Source of the DNA: JABDIY01 sp963803845 | GTDB taxonomy: Bacteria; Actinomycetota; Acidimicrobiia; Acidimicrobiales; SZUA-35 | NCBI GenBank assembly: GCA_963803845.1 | Contig: CAWDNZ010000004.1 | Span: 248,001 to 312,000 of the forward strand | DNA length: 64,000 nt | Direction of reading: 5' to 3' | Part shown: one piece after another, positions 1 to 8,923 of the stretch | How the letters are laid out: every line of letters starts with the position of its first letter | Numbering within the stretch: the first letter of the stretch is position 1 | The notes under the pieces: model-generated | What the model was told of the DNA's origin: nothing | What the model saw: only the letters and a program-made list of their open reading frames with translations | Databases searched by the model: none | Position numbers and translations under genes: made by a program

Positions 1-239
1 CCGCGCTGGTCGCTTCGGACGATGACGACCTTGCAGCTCGGGTTGCAGCGCTCTCCCCTGACAACGTCCCGTCGGACGTGGCCGCCGCCCAACTGAATGC
101 CGGAACCACAGAGGACCATATTGGGCGCTTCCGGGCCCTAGCCAACGTTGGCGTGGACGAGGTCATCGTCAGCCTCGCCGACCTCGCTCTCCCAGGCGCC
201 GTTTCCAACTTCGGGTCGATTATCCAGGCGTTCCGCTAG
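1..239 (+). CDS. LLM-class F420-dependent oxidoreductase, C-terminal end (partial)
   Basis: This is the last 78 codons of a gene that begins before the window; the frame is open from base 3 to the TAG at 237-239. The translated end contains TTEDHIGRFRALANVGVDEVIVSL and closes with IIQAFR after a short gap, in the pattern HIGRFRALA...GVDEVIVSL typical of the C-terminus of luciferase-like monooxygenase family enzymes that use coenzyme F420 in actinobacteria. These are cytosolic TIM-barrel hydride-transfer enzymes whose substrates differ widely, so no substrate can be named. The family call rests on the tail alone. The gene is followed by a pair of 43-bp repeats and then by a convergent methyltransferase gene. 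Confidence 0.72.
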   Translation, partial: ALVASDDDDLAARVAALSPDNVPSDVAAAQLNAGTTEDHIGRFRALANVGVDEVIVSLADLALPGAVSNFGSIIQAFR

Positions 240-251
240 CTCCGAGGGCTG

Positions 252-360
252 CGCTAACTACAGTCAACCATGCCCACCCAACGGCAACCAATGACTGCAG
301 AACTCGGGACACGCTAACTGCAGTCAACCATGCCCACCCAACGGCAACCAATGACTGCAG
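252..360. repeat. Two tandem copies of a 43-bp inverted-end repeat (family A)
   Basis: Copies lie at 258-300 and 318-360, differing at one base, with a shared 5' flank CGCTAACT. Each begins CTGCAGTCA (CTACAGTCA in the first) and ends TGACTGCAG, a 9-bp perfect inverted repeat around a 25-base core. They fill the gap between two convergent genes. A second pair with the same ends, same 43-bp length and a different 25-base core lies at 48152-48255, also between convergent genes. A hairpin acting as a bidirectional terminator or a REP-like element is possible; the sequence does not decide. Confidence 0.85.
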
Positions 361-1041
361 CTAACGAGCCAAACCGATCAAGGTGACGCCGTCGCCGATG
401 GGGACGGTCACGTTGATCGTGCGGGGATCGGTGGATACGTGGGCGTTGAAACGGCGAATGGCCTCGGTGTCCTCGGTCGTGTCGCTTTCGTCCAACACTT
501 GGCCACTCCACATCGTGTTGTCAACACCGATCAACCCATGCGGGCTCAGCCGGGAGACGAGCTCTTCGTAATAATCCACGTAGCCTGCCTTATCAGCGTC
601 GATCACCGCGAAGTCGACCGCTGGCTCAGCCGGCAGCGAACGAAGCGTGTCGATCGCAGGACCAATTCTCAGCTCGATCCGATCATCCACGCCGGCCGCC
701 ACCCAATGGCGACGGGCGATATCGGTCCACTCTTCGCTCACGTCGCAACACAACATCCGAGCGCCTTCTGGCAAGGCCGACGCCAGGGTGAGCGACGAAT
801 AGCCAGTGAACGTCCCAACTTCCACCACGAACCTCGGACGCTGCGCCCGAACGATCAACTGCAGCATCATCGCCGATTCGTGGTTGAAACGCATCGTGGC
901 GGATGGAAGCTCGGCCGTCTCGACCCGAACGGCTTCCTGCGCTGCACTGGGCGGAGTGTTGTGGTTCGCCAGATAGTTGGCCATGGCCTCCGGCAACGAG
1001 AACGGTTTGGTTGACACACACCAAGTGTCGTCCAGAATCAC
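361..1041 (-). CDS. SAM-dependent O-methyltransferase, CCoAOMT/family 3 type
   Basis: The 226-residue protein matches small class I methyltransferases of the caffeoyl-CoA O-methyltransferase group, which methylate hydroxyls with S-adenosylmethionine and a divalent metal. Visible marks are the SAM-binding glycine loop VEVGTFTGYSS (residues 74-84), the metal-binding IDADKAGY (about 147-154) and DNTMWSG (174-180). Length is normal for the family. The frame opens with GTG at 1041; an internal ATG at codon 20 (984) is a possible later start. It stands alone, convergent with the F420 oxidoreductase and divergent from the small ABM-like gene. The natural substrate is unknown. Confidence 0.88.
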   Translation of the reverse strand: MILDDTWCVSTKPFSLPEAMANYLANHNTPPSAAQEAVRVETAELPSATMRFNHESAMMLQLIVRAQRPRFVVEVGTFTGYSSLTLASALPEGARMLCCDVSEEWTDIARRHWVAAGVDDRIELRIGPAIDTLRSLPAEPAVDFAVIDADKAGYVDYYEELVSRLSPHGLIGVDNTMWSGQVLDESDTTEDTEAIRRFNAHVSTDPRTINVTVPIGDGVTLIGLAR

Positions 1042-1119
1042 TCACGAGAAAACCCATACCGCAGCATCACCGGGCTCCGCAAGATCGTCAGCTGACCATT
1101 CGAACTAAAGTCCAGGCTC

Positions 1120-1443
1120 ATGGGAATTCACGTGATCGCCGTCTATCGCCCCAAAGCAGGTCAGCAGTCTGCCCTCGAGGCCGAGATGATCACTCACGTC
1201 CCGCTGCTACGTCGACTGCGCCTGGCCACCGAGACTCCATCCCTTGTTCTCCGGGCCGACGACGGCACAATCCTGGAGCATTTCGAGTGGGCGAGCCGTG
1301 AGGCCATTCTCACGGCACACGAACATCCCGACGTTCTAGAGATGTGGGCCCGGTACGACGGTTGCTGCACGCATGGCACCCTCGCCGACCTCCCGAACGC
1401 AAGCACCCTGTTTGCAGAGTTCGAGTTCGTGGCTTCCTACTAG
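1120..1443 (+). CDS. Small ABM-like dimeric alpha/beta barrel protein
   Basis: A 107-residue protein with the size and pattern of antibiotic biosynthesis monooxygenase-like ferredoxin-fold proteins. It starts with a beta strand HVIAVYRPKAGQQ, has a helix, then hydrophobic strands SLVLRADDGTILEHFEW, and ends FAEFEFV. Such proteins form dimers and either oxidise small aromatics without cofactors or have no known reaction. No catalytic residue can be assigned. It is the first of two rightward genes (the DDN-like gene follows after 84 bases) and is divergent from the methyltransferase. The family placement is by fold pattern and is tentative. Confidence 0.6.
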   Translation: MGIHVIAVYRPKAGQQSALEAEMITHVPLLRRLRLATETPSLVLRADDGTILEHFEWASREAILTAHEHPDVLEMWARYDGCCTHGTLADLPNASTLFAEFEFVASY

Positions 1444-1527
1444 ACCTAGAGCGTCGCTCTCCGCTCCCGTTACCGCAGTACTCAGCATCAATTGTGCTAG
1501 AAATCGAGGAAGGAACGGAGTCAGTTA

Positions 1528-1896
1528 ATGCCAATGCCGCTGTGGTTCGGCCACATCAACAAGCGCATCTTCAACCCAATTGAGATAAGAAAAGGTAAAC
1601 GCCCGGTCATCACCCACATTGGTCGCAACACAGGCACCATCTTCAAAACCCCACTCGATGCGCTGCCAGTCGACGATGGCTACGCTTTCGTTCTTGTGTA
1701 TGGATCAGACAGCGATTGGGTGAAGAACGTGCTGACCGCCGGCCGGGCCACGTTGCGGGTTGACGACGAAGATGTCCACCTTGTCCGACCAAGGATCGAG
1801 ACCTCAGAGGCGGCGTGGGCACGCCTGCCGGCCACATTCAAACGTCCACCGGGATTCCTTCGTATTGATGAACTGCTTCGCATGGACGCGATCTGA
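1528..1896 (+). CDS. Deazaflavin (F420)-dependent nitroreductase-family (DDN-like) protein
   Basis: The 122-residue protein carries the core of the DDN/FDOR-B split-barrel family: THIGRNTGTIFKTPL at about 31-45, then YAFVLVYGSDSDWVKNVL and RATLRVDDEDVHLVRPR. In actinobacteria these proteins bind coenzyme F420 (or FMN) and reduce quinones or other acceptors. GGAG lies seven bases before the ATG and supports the start. Together with the F420 oxidoreductase at the window edge it suggests that the cell makes F420. It ends 26 bases from the convergent MaoC gene. The physiological substrate is not known. Confidence 0.85.
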   Translation: MPMPLWFGHINKRIFNPIEIRKGKRPVITHIGRNTGTIFKTPLDALPVDDGYAFVLVYGSDSDWVKNVLTAGRATLRVDDEDVHLVRPRIETSEAAWARLPATFKRPPGFLRIDELLRMDAI

Positions 1897-1922
1897 AGGA
1901 CCCGACCTGGATTTCGGAATTG

Positions 1923-2372
1923 CTACGTTCGCCGCCGCAAGAAGATTGTGGCTTCCACGGACATCACCACGTCGTCATTCTGGTTGAGAACCTCTTGGAA
2001 GAACCGAACGATTCCCCGATCCGGTCTCGAGCTGGAGGCCCGAGTCTCCAACACTGTTAGTCGCAGTCGCAACTGGTCGCTGGGTCGAACCGGCGCAATC
2101 CACCGAAGTTTGTCGATGCCAGGCGATCCCATACTGGACGGTCCGAGAAACGTTGTCATCTGACGCATCAGCACTGAGCCGGTGTGCCAGCCGCTGGCGA
2201 TGATTCCCCCGTAGATGCTGGCTTTGGCCGCCTCGGTGTCAACGTGGAACGGTTGAGGATCGAATTCTTCGGCGAAGGAGCGGATGCGCTCCTCCGTCAT
2301 CAGATGGGGTTCGGTCTCGAAGACCTCGCCCTCGGTCCAGTCGTCGAAGTACCGGTCTCTCGGTTCGATCAT
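1923..2372 (-). CDS. MaoC-like hot-dog dehydratase
   Basis: A 149-residue single hot-dog-domain protein. The hydratase motif is clear: FAEEFDPQPFHVD (about 33-45), followed by GGIIASGWHTGSVLMR. The Asp and His of this motif are the catalytic pair in R-specific enoyl-CoA hydratases and MaoC proteins, which add water to 2-enoyl-CoA or dehydrate 3-hydroxyacyl-CoA. The rest (APVRPSDQLRLRLTVLE) follows the family pattern. It is convergent with the DDN-like gene. Its partner in fatty acid or ketone metabolism is not visible here. Confidence 0.87.
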   Translation of the reverse strand: MIEPRDRYFDDWTEGEVFETEPHLMTEERIRSFAEEFDPQPFHVDTEAAKASIYGGIIASGWHTGSVLMRQMTTFLGPSSMGSPGIDKLRWIAPVRPSDQLRLRLTVLETRASSSRPDRGIVRFFQEVLNQNDDVVMSVEATIFLRRRT

Positions 2373-2495
2373 TGGTAGAGATTACGGCTGGCTGCGCGCC
2401 GGGTCGAATCTCCACGCGGGAACCGCCTGGGTTTGGGTGGTTCGGACACGAGTGTTCGGTAGGGCCGAGCAATATCGGTCTGGACCAGAATCGTG

Positions 2496-3755
2496 TCACG
2501 CGGTGAGCTTCTGGGCTGGCTTAGAGGAACGACGGTGCTCGGTGCTCACGAATTCGATGGCCAGTGCCGCCACCACCAGCAGTACCGCTGCTGTCCAACC
2601 GAGAAGGCCGAATCCACCGATGGTCAAAAGCACACCCCCCAGGGTCGGCCCTAACACTCGCCCGAACGACATGACGGCCTGGGCGTCACCTACCCGGTCA
2701 CCAGGGAAGACTGACCGCTCGGCCAGCAACGAAAACGCCTCCGGTACGAAGGACCAGAAGGCTAGCCCCCACAGCGCCAGCGACACGTAGAACACTACGG
2801 CGGACTGCACCTGGGAAACGGCGAGCGCGCACGCACCGATGACCACCAACCAAAGACCCGGCACCCGTCGTCGACCGGGAAAGCGAGCCGTGGGGATGCC
2901 AGCCAAAGCATTGATGCTGAGCGCGATGGACGTAGCAAAGGTGCTGAGTCCCAACTGATCGTCGGCGATCACTCGAACGAACACAAAGACGGCCGAACCG
3001 GCCCCGGTGGAGAGAAAGAGCGAGAACAAGACAACCTTGACGATGGGAGCACCGATCGGATTGCGGTGACCACGAGGGCGTTCGGTCTTCGAATCCACTT
3101 GGATCGGGACCAACAGACAAAGGGCCGTCACCGCGGCCATGAGCAAGTAGATGCCCTGCAGGCCCGTGAAGCTGGAAGCCAGGCCGACTATCGGTGTGGC
3201 TGCCGCAGCCGCCAGCGGACCCATCGCTGCCACTTCACCCCGCCGCCGCCCGTCGGATGCACTGGTGGACCAAGACAACCACGTGATCAAACCCATTGGG
3301 AGTCCTGCGGCGAAGCGGCTGGTCGCCAGGATGGTAAACGTGGGCGCGACCGCAGAAACCAGGTTGATCGCCGTGAGAGCCGCCAGCGACAAACGGACCA
3401 ACCGAACCGATGGATGCATTCGTCGACCGGCCGTGAGGTTGGCCAGCATAAACGCGCCCACCTGGAGGGTGCTCAGCAGAGCCGCAGAACCCCGGCTGAT
3501 GCCGTAATCTCCGATTGCCCCAGCGATGATGAAGGGGGTGCCGGAAAAGATCGTTGCCACCGCAGCTGCTGCGGCGAGAACCCCTAGCGACGACGACGGG
3601 TCGGACCGCCAACAGGGACCGTGTGGGGACAGAGGTTGCCACCCCGAAACGGTAGATCCGTTCCAGTTCGAACCGTGCCCTCGAGCCCTATCGGCATATG
3701 TGACTTTCGTATCCTCCGCCGGCAACGTGCGCAGCCTTCCGGGGCCGCCAACCAC
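2496..3755 (-). CDS. MFS transporter (N-terminus doubtful, probable frameshift)
   Basis: Residues from about 57 onward form a normal major facilitator protein with about 12 hydrophobic segments (VLAAAAAVATIFSGTPFII, LLSTLQVGAFMLANL, and so on), ending SSKPAQKLTA. The loop after the second segment has the AGRRMHP basic pattern. The first 55 residues of the open frame are polar and unlike a transporter start. Removing one G from the GGGG run at 3584-3587 would join the body to another frame starting with GTG at 3642 (VATSVPTRSLLAV), giving 381 residues. That is a likely repair but is inferred. Substrate unknown; possibly drug or sugar efflux. Confidence 0.7.
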   Translation of the reverse strand: MVGGPGRLRTLPAEDTKVTYADRARGHGSNWNGSTVSGWQPLSPHGPCWRSDPSSSLGVLAAAAAVATIFSGTPFIIAGAIGDYGISRGSAALLSTLQVGAFMLANLTAGRRMHPSVRLVRLSLAALTAINLVSAVAPTFTILATSRFAAGLPMGLITWLSWSTSASDGRRRGEVAAMGPLAAAAATPIVGLASSFTGLQGIYLLMAAVTALCLLVPIQVDSKTERPRGHRNPIGAPIVKVVLFSLFLSTGAGSAVFVFVRVIADDQLGLSTFATSIALSINALAGIPTARFPGRRRVPGLWLVVIGACALAVSQVQSAVVFYVSLALWGLAFWSFVPEAFSLLAERSVFPGDRVGDAQAVMSFGRVLGPTLGGVLLTIGGFGLLGWTAAVLLVVAALAIEFVSTEHRRSSKPAQKLTA

Positions 3756-3782
3756 CCACTCAACGGGTGAACCAACACCGAG
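3749..3782. repeat. 34-bp dispersed hairpin element, copy 1
   Basis: CAACCACCC, six variable bases, then CGGGTGAACCAACACCGAG. The same element with the same spacing recurs at 12582-12615. CACCC can pair with GGGTG, and GGTG can instead pair with the CACC further on, so two exclusive short hairpins are possible. It lies just after the stop of the leftward phoD gene and overlaps the doubtful start of the MFS gene, which suggests a transcription end site. Confidence 0.6.
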
Positions 3783-3791
3783 CCGGCCAGA

Positions 3792-5505
3792 TCAAGACGT
3801 GGAGAAGGAGTACTCCATCAGCGTTCGGTTATCCCATGTTTTCCCAGTGACGGTCACATTGATGCTGTCGCCACTGTCTTCAATCTCGAGCGTGCCGAAC
3901 TGGCCGCCCCCGGCCAGCGCCCCCTCGCTGTAGGGTCCACCCTTGATCGATCCCGGTCGATCGAGAGCGGCAGCATTGAACAACGGAAACCCAGGCCCGG
4001 GCGTGTTCGCTGTAGTTGGTGTTTGTCCCGTCGTCGATGGCGACCATATGTGCGTCACCGCTCACCATAAGAAGGTTATCGATGTTGTTGCTGACGATGT
4101 AGGAGGCGAGTTCAGATCGTTCCACCGCATACCCGCCCCAGTGGTCAGCGCCGTCTTGTTCTGGCGCAATCCACGGCACCGGATTCAGCCACACCACCAG
4201 TTCGTGTGTCTGCGATGCGGTCAGGAGCTCCTTCTTGAACCATTCCTTCTGCTCACGGCCCAGCATGCTGGGCGCATCTTTGTTGTCGTCGTTGTCCAGG
4301 TTCCGGGCCGAGCGGGCGTCGGTGAGCACATAACGAACCCGCCCAACGGTGAACGCCTGATAGACCGCCGTCTCATCGCCTGACAGATCGTAACTGGGGA
4401 CGTATTCGCGGTAGGCGGCCATCGCCGCTCTGCGGCTGGGCGAGGTCCCGTCGGCGTTGTTACCTCCGTAGTCATGGTCATCCCACATGTAGGCGATCGC
4501 AGTAGATCGGTACAGGGCCGACTGGGCCGGCCGCGACAGTGTGAGATCCATCACCTCCTGATATCGAACGATGTCGTTCCGACCATTGTCGCCGTAGTGC
4601 AGGTCGCCGGCGATCAGATACAGGAGCGGATCGGTCTGGCGAATCGTGTCGAAGACGGTGCCGTTCGATCCCACGCGTGCGCATGCACCGATGGCCACAA
4701 GGTAAGACTTCGGTCCGGTCGGGAAGGTCCGAAACGTTCCGGCTCTGACGGTGTCCAGCTCACCGTCAAGCTCGACGGCGTAGTGGTACCGAGTGTCGGA
4801 CGCCAGTTCGGTCAGGTCGAAACCGATGACCCGCCCCGAAACGTCTCGAGCGTCGAACCAGCGAGCGCTGGACAAATCGGCGTCTTCGGAGACCGCAATC
4901 CTGGCGGTAGAGAAGTCTTGGCTGGGCGTGGCTCGGATCTCGGCAGAATCGGCGGTGACAGAGCCCGTCCAGATCCATTCCAGCGCACTTTCCGGTAGCA
5001 ACGGCTCATCCGACTCGGGATGGGTGGGGCCCCAATAGTGGTCATAGACCTGGTAGCCGGTCACGTAGCCCACTAGAGCAGCTACAAGCGCCACACCAAG
5101 ACCGATGAGAGCGGCACGGGTGGAGAGTCGGTTGGCATCGGACAAGAGCCAAAGAGCTCCCGGCAGTGCCAGTGCCGCAACCACGAACGCGGCATGGCTG
5201 GCAACGAGTTGATTAGTCGCAAATGCGATCAAAGCTGCGGCTGCGAAGGCCGCCATGGCTCCGCCCACAACTTCCCACCTGAGTGCAATCAGTAGAGCTA
5301 CGCCAAAGAAGACCGTGAAGATCGGCCGCACGCTTACATCGAATGCCGCGCCCCCCGGTTTATAGTCCAGCCAGCCGAAGCGGGTGCCCAGCAGACTCAG
5401 GGCGATGGCCAGCGCTCCCAGAACCAGAGCCGCCCACCGAATCTGGGACACGGTTCGATCGGGCAGCTGGAGGAGCTGGGTGACCTCGGCGGTCGGCTGG
5501 TTCAT
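3792..5505 (-). CDS. PhoD-like alkaline phosphatase with membrane N-terminus (frameshifted)
   Basis: Residues 20-150 hold about five membrane segments, followed by a PhoD-type metallophosphatase domain with metal motifs GDLHYGDN, WDDHDYGGNNAD and SGDAHM. The reading frame breaks near base 4008 (one extra C on the plus strand). Removing it joins NTNYS to NTPGPGFPLFNAAALDRPGS and restores the family C-terminus, 570 residues in all, ending at 3792. As it stands the open frame would run on to 3880 with an unrelated tail. PhoD enzymes hydrolyse phosphodiesters outside the membrane with Fe/Ca cofactors. It is the last gene of the operon, 34 bases after ppk2. Confidence 0.85.
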
Positions 5506-5539
5506 GAGTATCTTCGATTCCTTGGCGACGGCACACCTA

Positions 5540-6382
5540 CTAGTTTGGCGGCGCTAGTCGGTTTCGGAGATCCTCCAGGTCAAACGAGGGCTGAGGGTAG
5601 GTGGGTGCCATCTCGTCGATGGTGGCAATGACCAGTTGCCCGATGACCCAATTCCGGTACCACTTGTGGTCGGCGGGAATCACAAACCAGGGTGCATGGT
5701 CGGTACTGGTCCGACCAACGATGTTGCTGTAGGCCGCCTGGAACTCGTTCCACGACTTCCGCGTCTCCAAGTCCGATTCGGCGAACTTCCATCGCTTGTC
5801 GTCCCGGCGGAGTCTGCGCAGGAACCGCTCCCGCTGCTCATCAAAGGAAATGTGCAGGAGGCACTTGAGAATGGTGGTTCCACCTTTCACCAGCTCTTCT
5901 TCAAAGGCGTTGATCTCCTTTACGCGCTCGGCTATTTCGTCCTCGTCCAAAGTGCCCAGCGCCTGGGGCACCAGAACATCCTCATAGTGCGAGCGGTCGA
6001 ACACACCGAGTTGGCCCGGTCTTGGCAATTCGTTGCGATATCGCCAGAGGAAGTGGTGGTCCAGTTCCTCCTTTGTCGGTTCTTTGAATGATGCCGTCCG
6101 CACACCGGCCGGGTTCATGGCGATCACCACGTGCTTGATGGTGCCGTTCTTCCCAGAGCAATCCAGTCCCTGCAACACGAGCAAAATCGAGCGTTCTTCT
6201 TCGGCGTAGATCAGTTCGTGACGGTCGAACAAGTCGTCCTGCATCTTGCCGTCCACGTAGTCTTTGGCGTCAGACTTGGATTCGACAAACGGTGTGTCCG
6301 TTGTGGAGTAGCCGGCGAGGTTGACGGCGCCATCAACTGGTCGTGCCTGCAATACCTCTCGCAGTTCGGTGATCGTTGGCAC
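5540..6382 (-). CDS. ppk2: Polyphosphate kinase 2 (PPK2) family protein
   Basis: A 280-residue single-domain PPK2 with Walker A GLDCSGKNG (72-80), lid region KEPTKEELDHHFLWR and Walker B GVFDRSHYEDVLV (126-138). PPK2 enzymes move phosphate between polyphosphate and nucleotides, usually making ADP or ATP from AMP or ADP at the cost of polyphosphate. The length and motifs fit the class I/III single-domain group; the exact nucleotide preference cannot be read. It starts with GTG at 6382, whose G is shared with the lipid kinase stop (TAGTG), implying coupled translation. With ppk1 at 39-41 kb the cell can both build and spend polyphosphate. Confidence 0.92.
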   Translation of the reverse strand: MPTITELREVLQARPVDGAVNLAGYSTTDTPFVESKSDAKDYVDGKMQDDLFDRHELIYAEEERSILLVLQGLDCSGKNGTIKHVVIAMNPAGVRTASFKEPTKEELDHHFLWRYRNELPRPGQLGVFDRSHYEDVLVPQALGTLDEDEIAERVKEINAFEEELVKGGTTILKCLLHISFDEQRERFLRRLRRDDKRWKFAESDLETRKSWNEFQAAYSNIVGRTSTDHAPWFVIPADHKWYRNWVIGQLVIATIDEMAPTYPQPSFDLEDLRNRLAPPN

Positions 6383-7264
6383 TAGCTATCTCCTTCGTTG
6401 TTGATCGGGCCGGGGAGTCGGACCGAAATGGCATTGGGCAGGACCGAGATGTCCAGCCGCCGGGCGGGCTGGCGGTCCTCGCCGTCCAGCTCATAAGGAC
6501 GCGGCTCGCGGTGCTTGACCACTATGTGGCGGCCCTGGGCCCGTTTGGCAAGGCGAAGCGGAATTGGTTTGTTCCGGATCAGATGCCACGCCACCGTCAG
6601 CCACTGCCGAACGTTGTTGGGCGACATGATCGCAACATCCAACAGGCCGTCATCTGGCCGGGCATCGGGAAAGACATCGATACCTCCGGTGATCGTTCCA
6701 AAGTTGCCAACCAGGACCATGGAACTTCGACCCTGAAACCAGGAGTTGCCATCCACCTCGATTGTGGTGTGCACCAGATCCGTGCGAAGGTTTTTGGCAG
6801 CCGAGATCACGTAGGCGATAGTCCCGAAACGGGACTTCACCTTGTCACTGGCATCGCGAATCATCAAAGCGTCGAACCCCGATCCTGCCATCACCGCAAA
6901 CGTTTCGCCGTTGATTCGCCCCAGGTCGATTCGTTTCGTCTCGCCACGACCAGCGGTGTTGGCAGCGTCGACACCGTCAGCGATCGAGAGGTTGTGGGCC
7001 AAGAGATTCCCGGTGCCCAGCGGCACGATGCCTAGGGACGTAGCACTCTCGGCCAACGGTTCCAGGCACGCACGCACCGTTCCGTCGCCGCCACAGGCAA
7101 TCACTACGTCTGCACCATTGGCCACCGCTTTTGCGGCCTGCCCGGACCCAGGGTCCTCGGGTGTGGTTTCCACCAGCTCTGTGTCCTGGCCTAGTGCCCG
7201 CCTTCAGCTTTTCCTCCTCCGGAGCACTCCCGCTGGCGGGGTTCCATATGGCCACTCGACGCAT
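6382..7264 (-). CDS. Diacylglycerol kinase-family lipid kinase (frameshifted)
   Basis: The body shows the DAGK catalytic glycine loop ACGGDGTVRACLEPL, then LGIVPLGTGNLLAHNL, both signatures of DgkB/YegS-type lipid kinases that phosphorylate diacylglycerol or sphingoid lipids with ATP. The expected N-terminal strand RRVAIWNPASGSA lies in another frame, starting ATG at 7264. Removing one base from the CCC run at 7197-7199 joins them (KLKA to ALGQDTELVE) and yields 293 residues, the usual length. Its ATG shares one base with the stop of the PAP2 gene (TGATG). A kinase and a PAP2 phosphatase side by side suggest turnover of the phosphatidate/diacylglycerol pool. Confidence 0.87.
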
Positions 7265-8082
7265 CAACGGACCATCTCCGGATCGAGAATCTCCGCACGT
7301 TGCTGCGGGCGAGGCTCCTCGCGGCTACTCACCGCGTCCGAAGGCCGACCAAGCAGGTAGACGCCTATCCCTACCGACACGAGACCCAAGACAATTCCAG
7401 CGGTGACATCGCTCAGAAAATGCATTCCCTGATACATGCGAGCCCACGCCACGGTAAGCGCCACCAGCACACTGACAATCACGGCCAACGTTCGTGCCCA
7501 GATCGCCTTGGTGTGCCAGAACACGACGATGGCGAGAGCAGAGTAGACGGTGGCCGCAGCCACATGGCCGGACGGGAATGACGTGGCGACCGGCGATTCG
7601 ATCAGGCGTTCTACCTCTGGTCGGGGCCGGCCCACAATAGTGCTGGACACCACATAGACGCTGGCCTCGAAGATGAGCGTGAAGCCAATGAGTGCTGCTT
7701 CGTGCCACCGGCGCCAGCGCCACAACATTGCACCAGCGATGACCAAAGACGCGGCGATCTTCACGTAGGTGTCGGCCATGAAGGATCCCCAGTGGGCTAG
7801 ATCGTTGTTTCGTTCAGTTCTTCCGTCGGCCAGCCGTTGCGCCAAGTCTTCGTCCAAGTCGGTGATGGCGTTCGGGGCGAACCAATCCGACAGGGCGAAA
7901 CCGACCACGGTGTACACGGCCACCAAGGCCACGAAAGCACCGCCGATGAGCGGCCAGTGTTCGCGATGGATCGGCCATGTGGTCTTGAGGAAGGTGGCAC
8001 TTTCCGAGACGGACCGGTGGTCGTCTCCCGCAATGTGGCGTTGTGCGGTGTCGTCGGTCGTTTCCAGGTATGAGTTAGTCAT
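7264..8082 (-). CDS. PAP2-superfamily membrane phosphatase
   Basis: A 272-residue membrane protein with about six hydrophobic segments and the PAP2 signature spread over three motifs: VGRPRPE, SFPSGHVAAA and ARMYQGMHFLSDV, whose two His are catalytic. The family removes phosphate from phosphatidic acid, undecaprenyl pyrophosphate or similar lipids at the membrane. The ATG at 8082 (MTNSYLE) is chosen because it lies 8 bases inside the end of the DUF1206 gene, the same tight overlap seen through this operon; the open frame further upstream reads as nonsense. The exact lipid is unknown. Confidence 0.88.
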   Translation of the reverse strand: MTNSYLETTDDTAQRHIAGDDHRSVSESATFLKTTWPIHREHWPLIGGAFVALVAVYTVVGFALSDWFAPNAITDLDEDLAQRLADGRTERNNDLAHWGSFMADTYVKIAASLVIAGAMLWRWRRWHEAALIGFTLIFEASVYVVSSTIVGRPRPEVERLIESPVATSFPSGHVAAATVYSALAIVVFWHTKAIWARTLAVIVSVLVALTVAWARMYQGMHFLSDVTAGIVLGLVSVGIGVYLLGRPSDAVSSREEPRPQQRAEILDPEMVR

Positions 8083-8923
8083 TTCGAGGTCCCTCCAGGT
8101 CTCGGTGTCGTGCGGATACCACTGCGAAAGTTCCGAAAGCGATGAAGCCAAGGCCGACGAGTACGGCCAGCACGGCACCAATCGGGTTGTCAGCCAGTTG
8201 ACGGATGGAGTCGTCGAGGCCGGCGGCTTCGTCGGGGTCGAACAGCCACGCCGCTCGGATGAGGAAGAAACCCACGATGCCCATGGAGACGCCCCGGGCG
8301 ATCCAGCCGATGGTGCCCAGACGATCGATGAGCGTGCCCTCGATCCCGTCGTCGCCCGAGATTTGCTCACGAAAGCTACGGGTCCGGCCCTTATGGGCGA
8401 AGGCCACGCCGACGGCTATCACCACCAAGCCGGCGGCGACGACCATCGTCCTGCCGGCAGTGATCGACAGGACATCCTTGACCAGGCTCTCAATCATTCG
8501 GTCTTCTTGTTGTCCTGAACCACTCCCCCGGTTTCGAAGAAATCCAGCGATGGTGAACAGGAGGGAGAAGTACACCCCGGCACTGATCGCATAGCCGATC
8601 CGGTCGAGCAGCGCCCGGCCGGTCCAATCGCCGGGGAGGATCACGGTGAAGACGCGCCATACGGCGTACAGGAACAGACCCGTCCCCAGCGCCACCAGAA
8701 GCAGTCCACCGGCCGGTGTTCCGGCGATCGATTCGATCGCTCCGGCCTGGTTGGCCTGGCCCGATCCCCCGCCCATCGCGATGCTCACGAACAAGACCCC
8801 AATCAGGCCGTAGACAACCCCCTTCGCCACCCACCCGGCCCGTCCCAACCATTCGAACTTCTCACCGACCTCTTGAGCCTTTTCTTCCACGCCGCTTTCT
8901 TGGCGCTGGTGAACTGTTGTCAT
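8075..8923 (-). CDS. DUF1206 membrane protein
   Basis: A 282-residue protein built from three similar two-helix units. The units start WLGRAGWVAKGVVYGLIGVLF, then ALLDRIGYAISAGVYFSLLF, then RLGTIGWIARGVSMGIVGFFL after ordinary gaps, which is the DUF1206 repeat. About six membrane segments are present with a charged N-terminus. No biochemical role is established for DUF1206. It sits between a PhoD-like phosphatase (ends overlap by a few bases at 8920-8923) and the PAP2 gene, so it is probably cotranscribed with phosphoester metabolism genes. Confidence 0.85.
   Translation of the reverse strand: MTTVHQRQESGVEEKAQEVGEKFEWLGRAGWVAKGVVYGLIGVLFVSIAMGGGSGQANQAGAIESIAGTPAGGLLLVALGTGLFLYAVWRVFTVILPGDWTGRALLDRIGYAISAGVYFSLLFTIAGFLRNRGSGSGQQEDRMIESLVKDVLSITAGRTMVVAAGLVVIAVGVAFAHKGRTRSFREQISGDDGIEGTLIDRLGTIGWIARGVSMGIVGFFLIRAAWLFDPDEAAGLDDSIRQLADNPIGAVLAVLVGLGFIAFGTFAVVSARHRDLEGPRND

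Noticed and set aside
439..1014. 191-codon frame opposite the O-methyltransferase and similar long shadows
   Set aside because: They lie antisense to genes with clear motifs and have His/Arg-rich nonsense composition typical of high-GC shadow frames.
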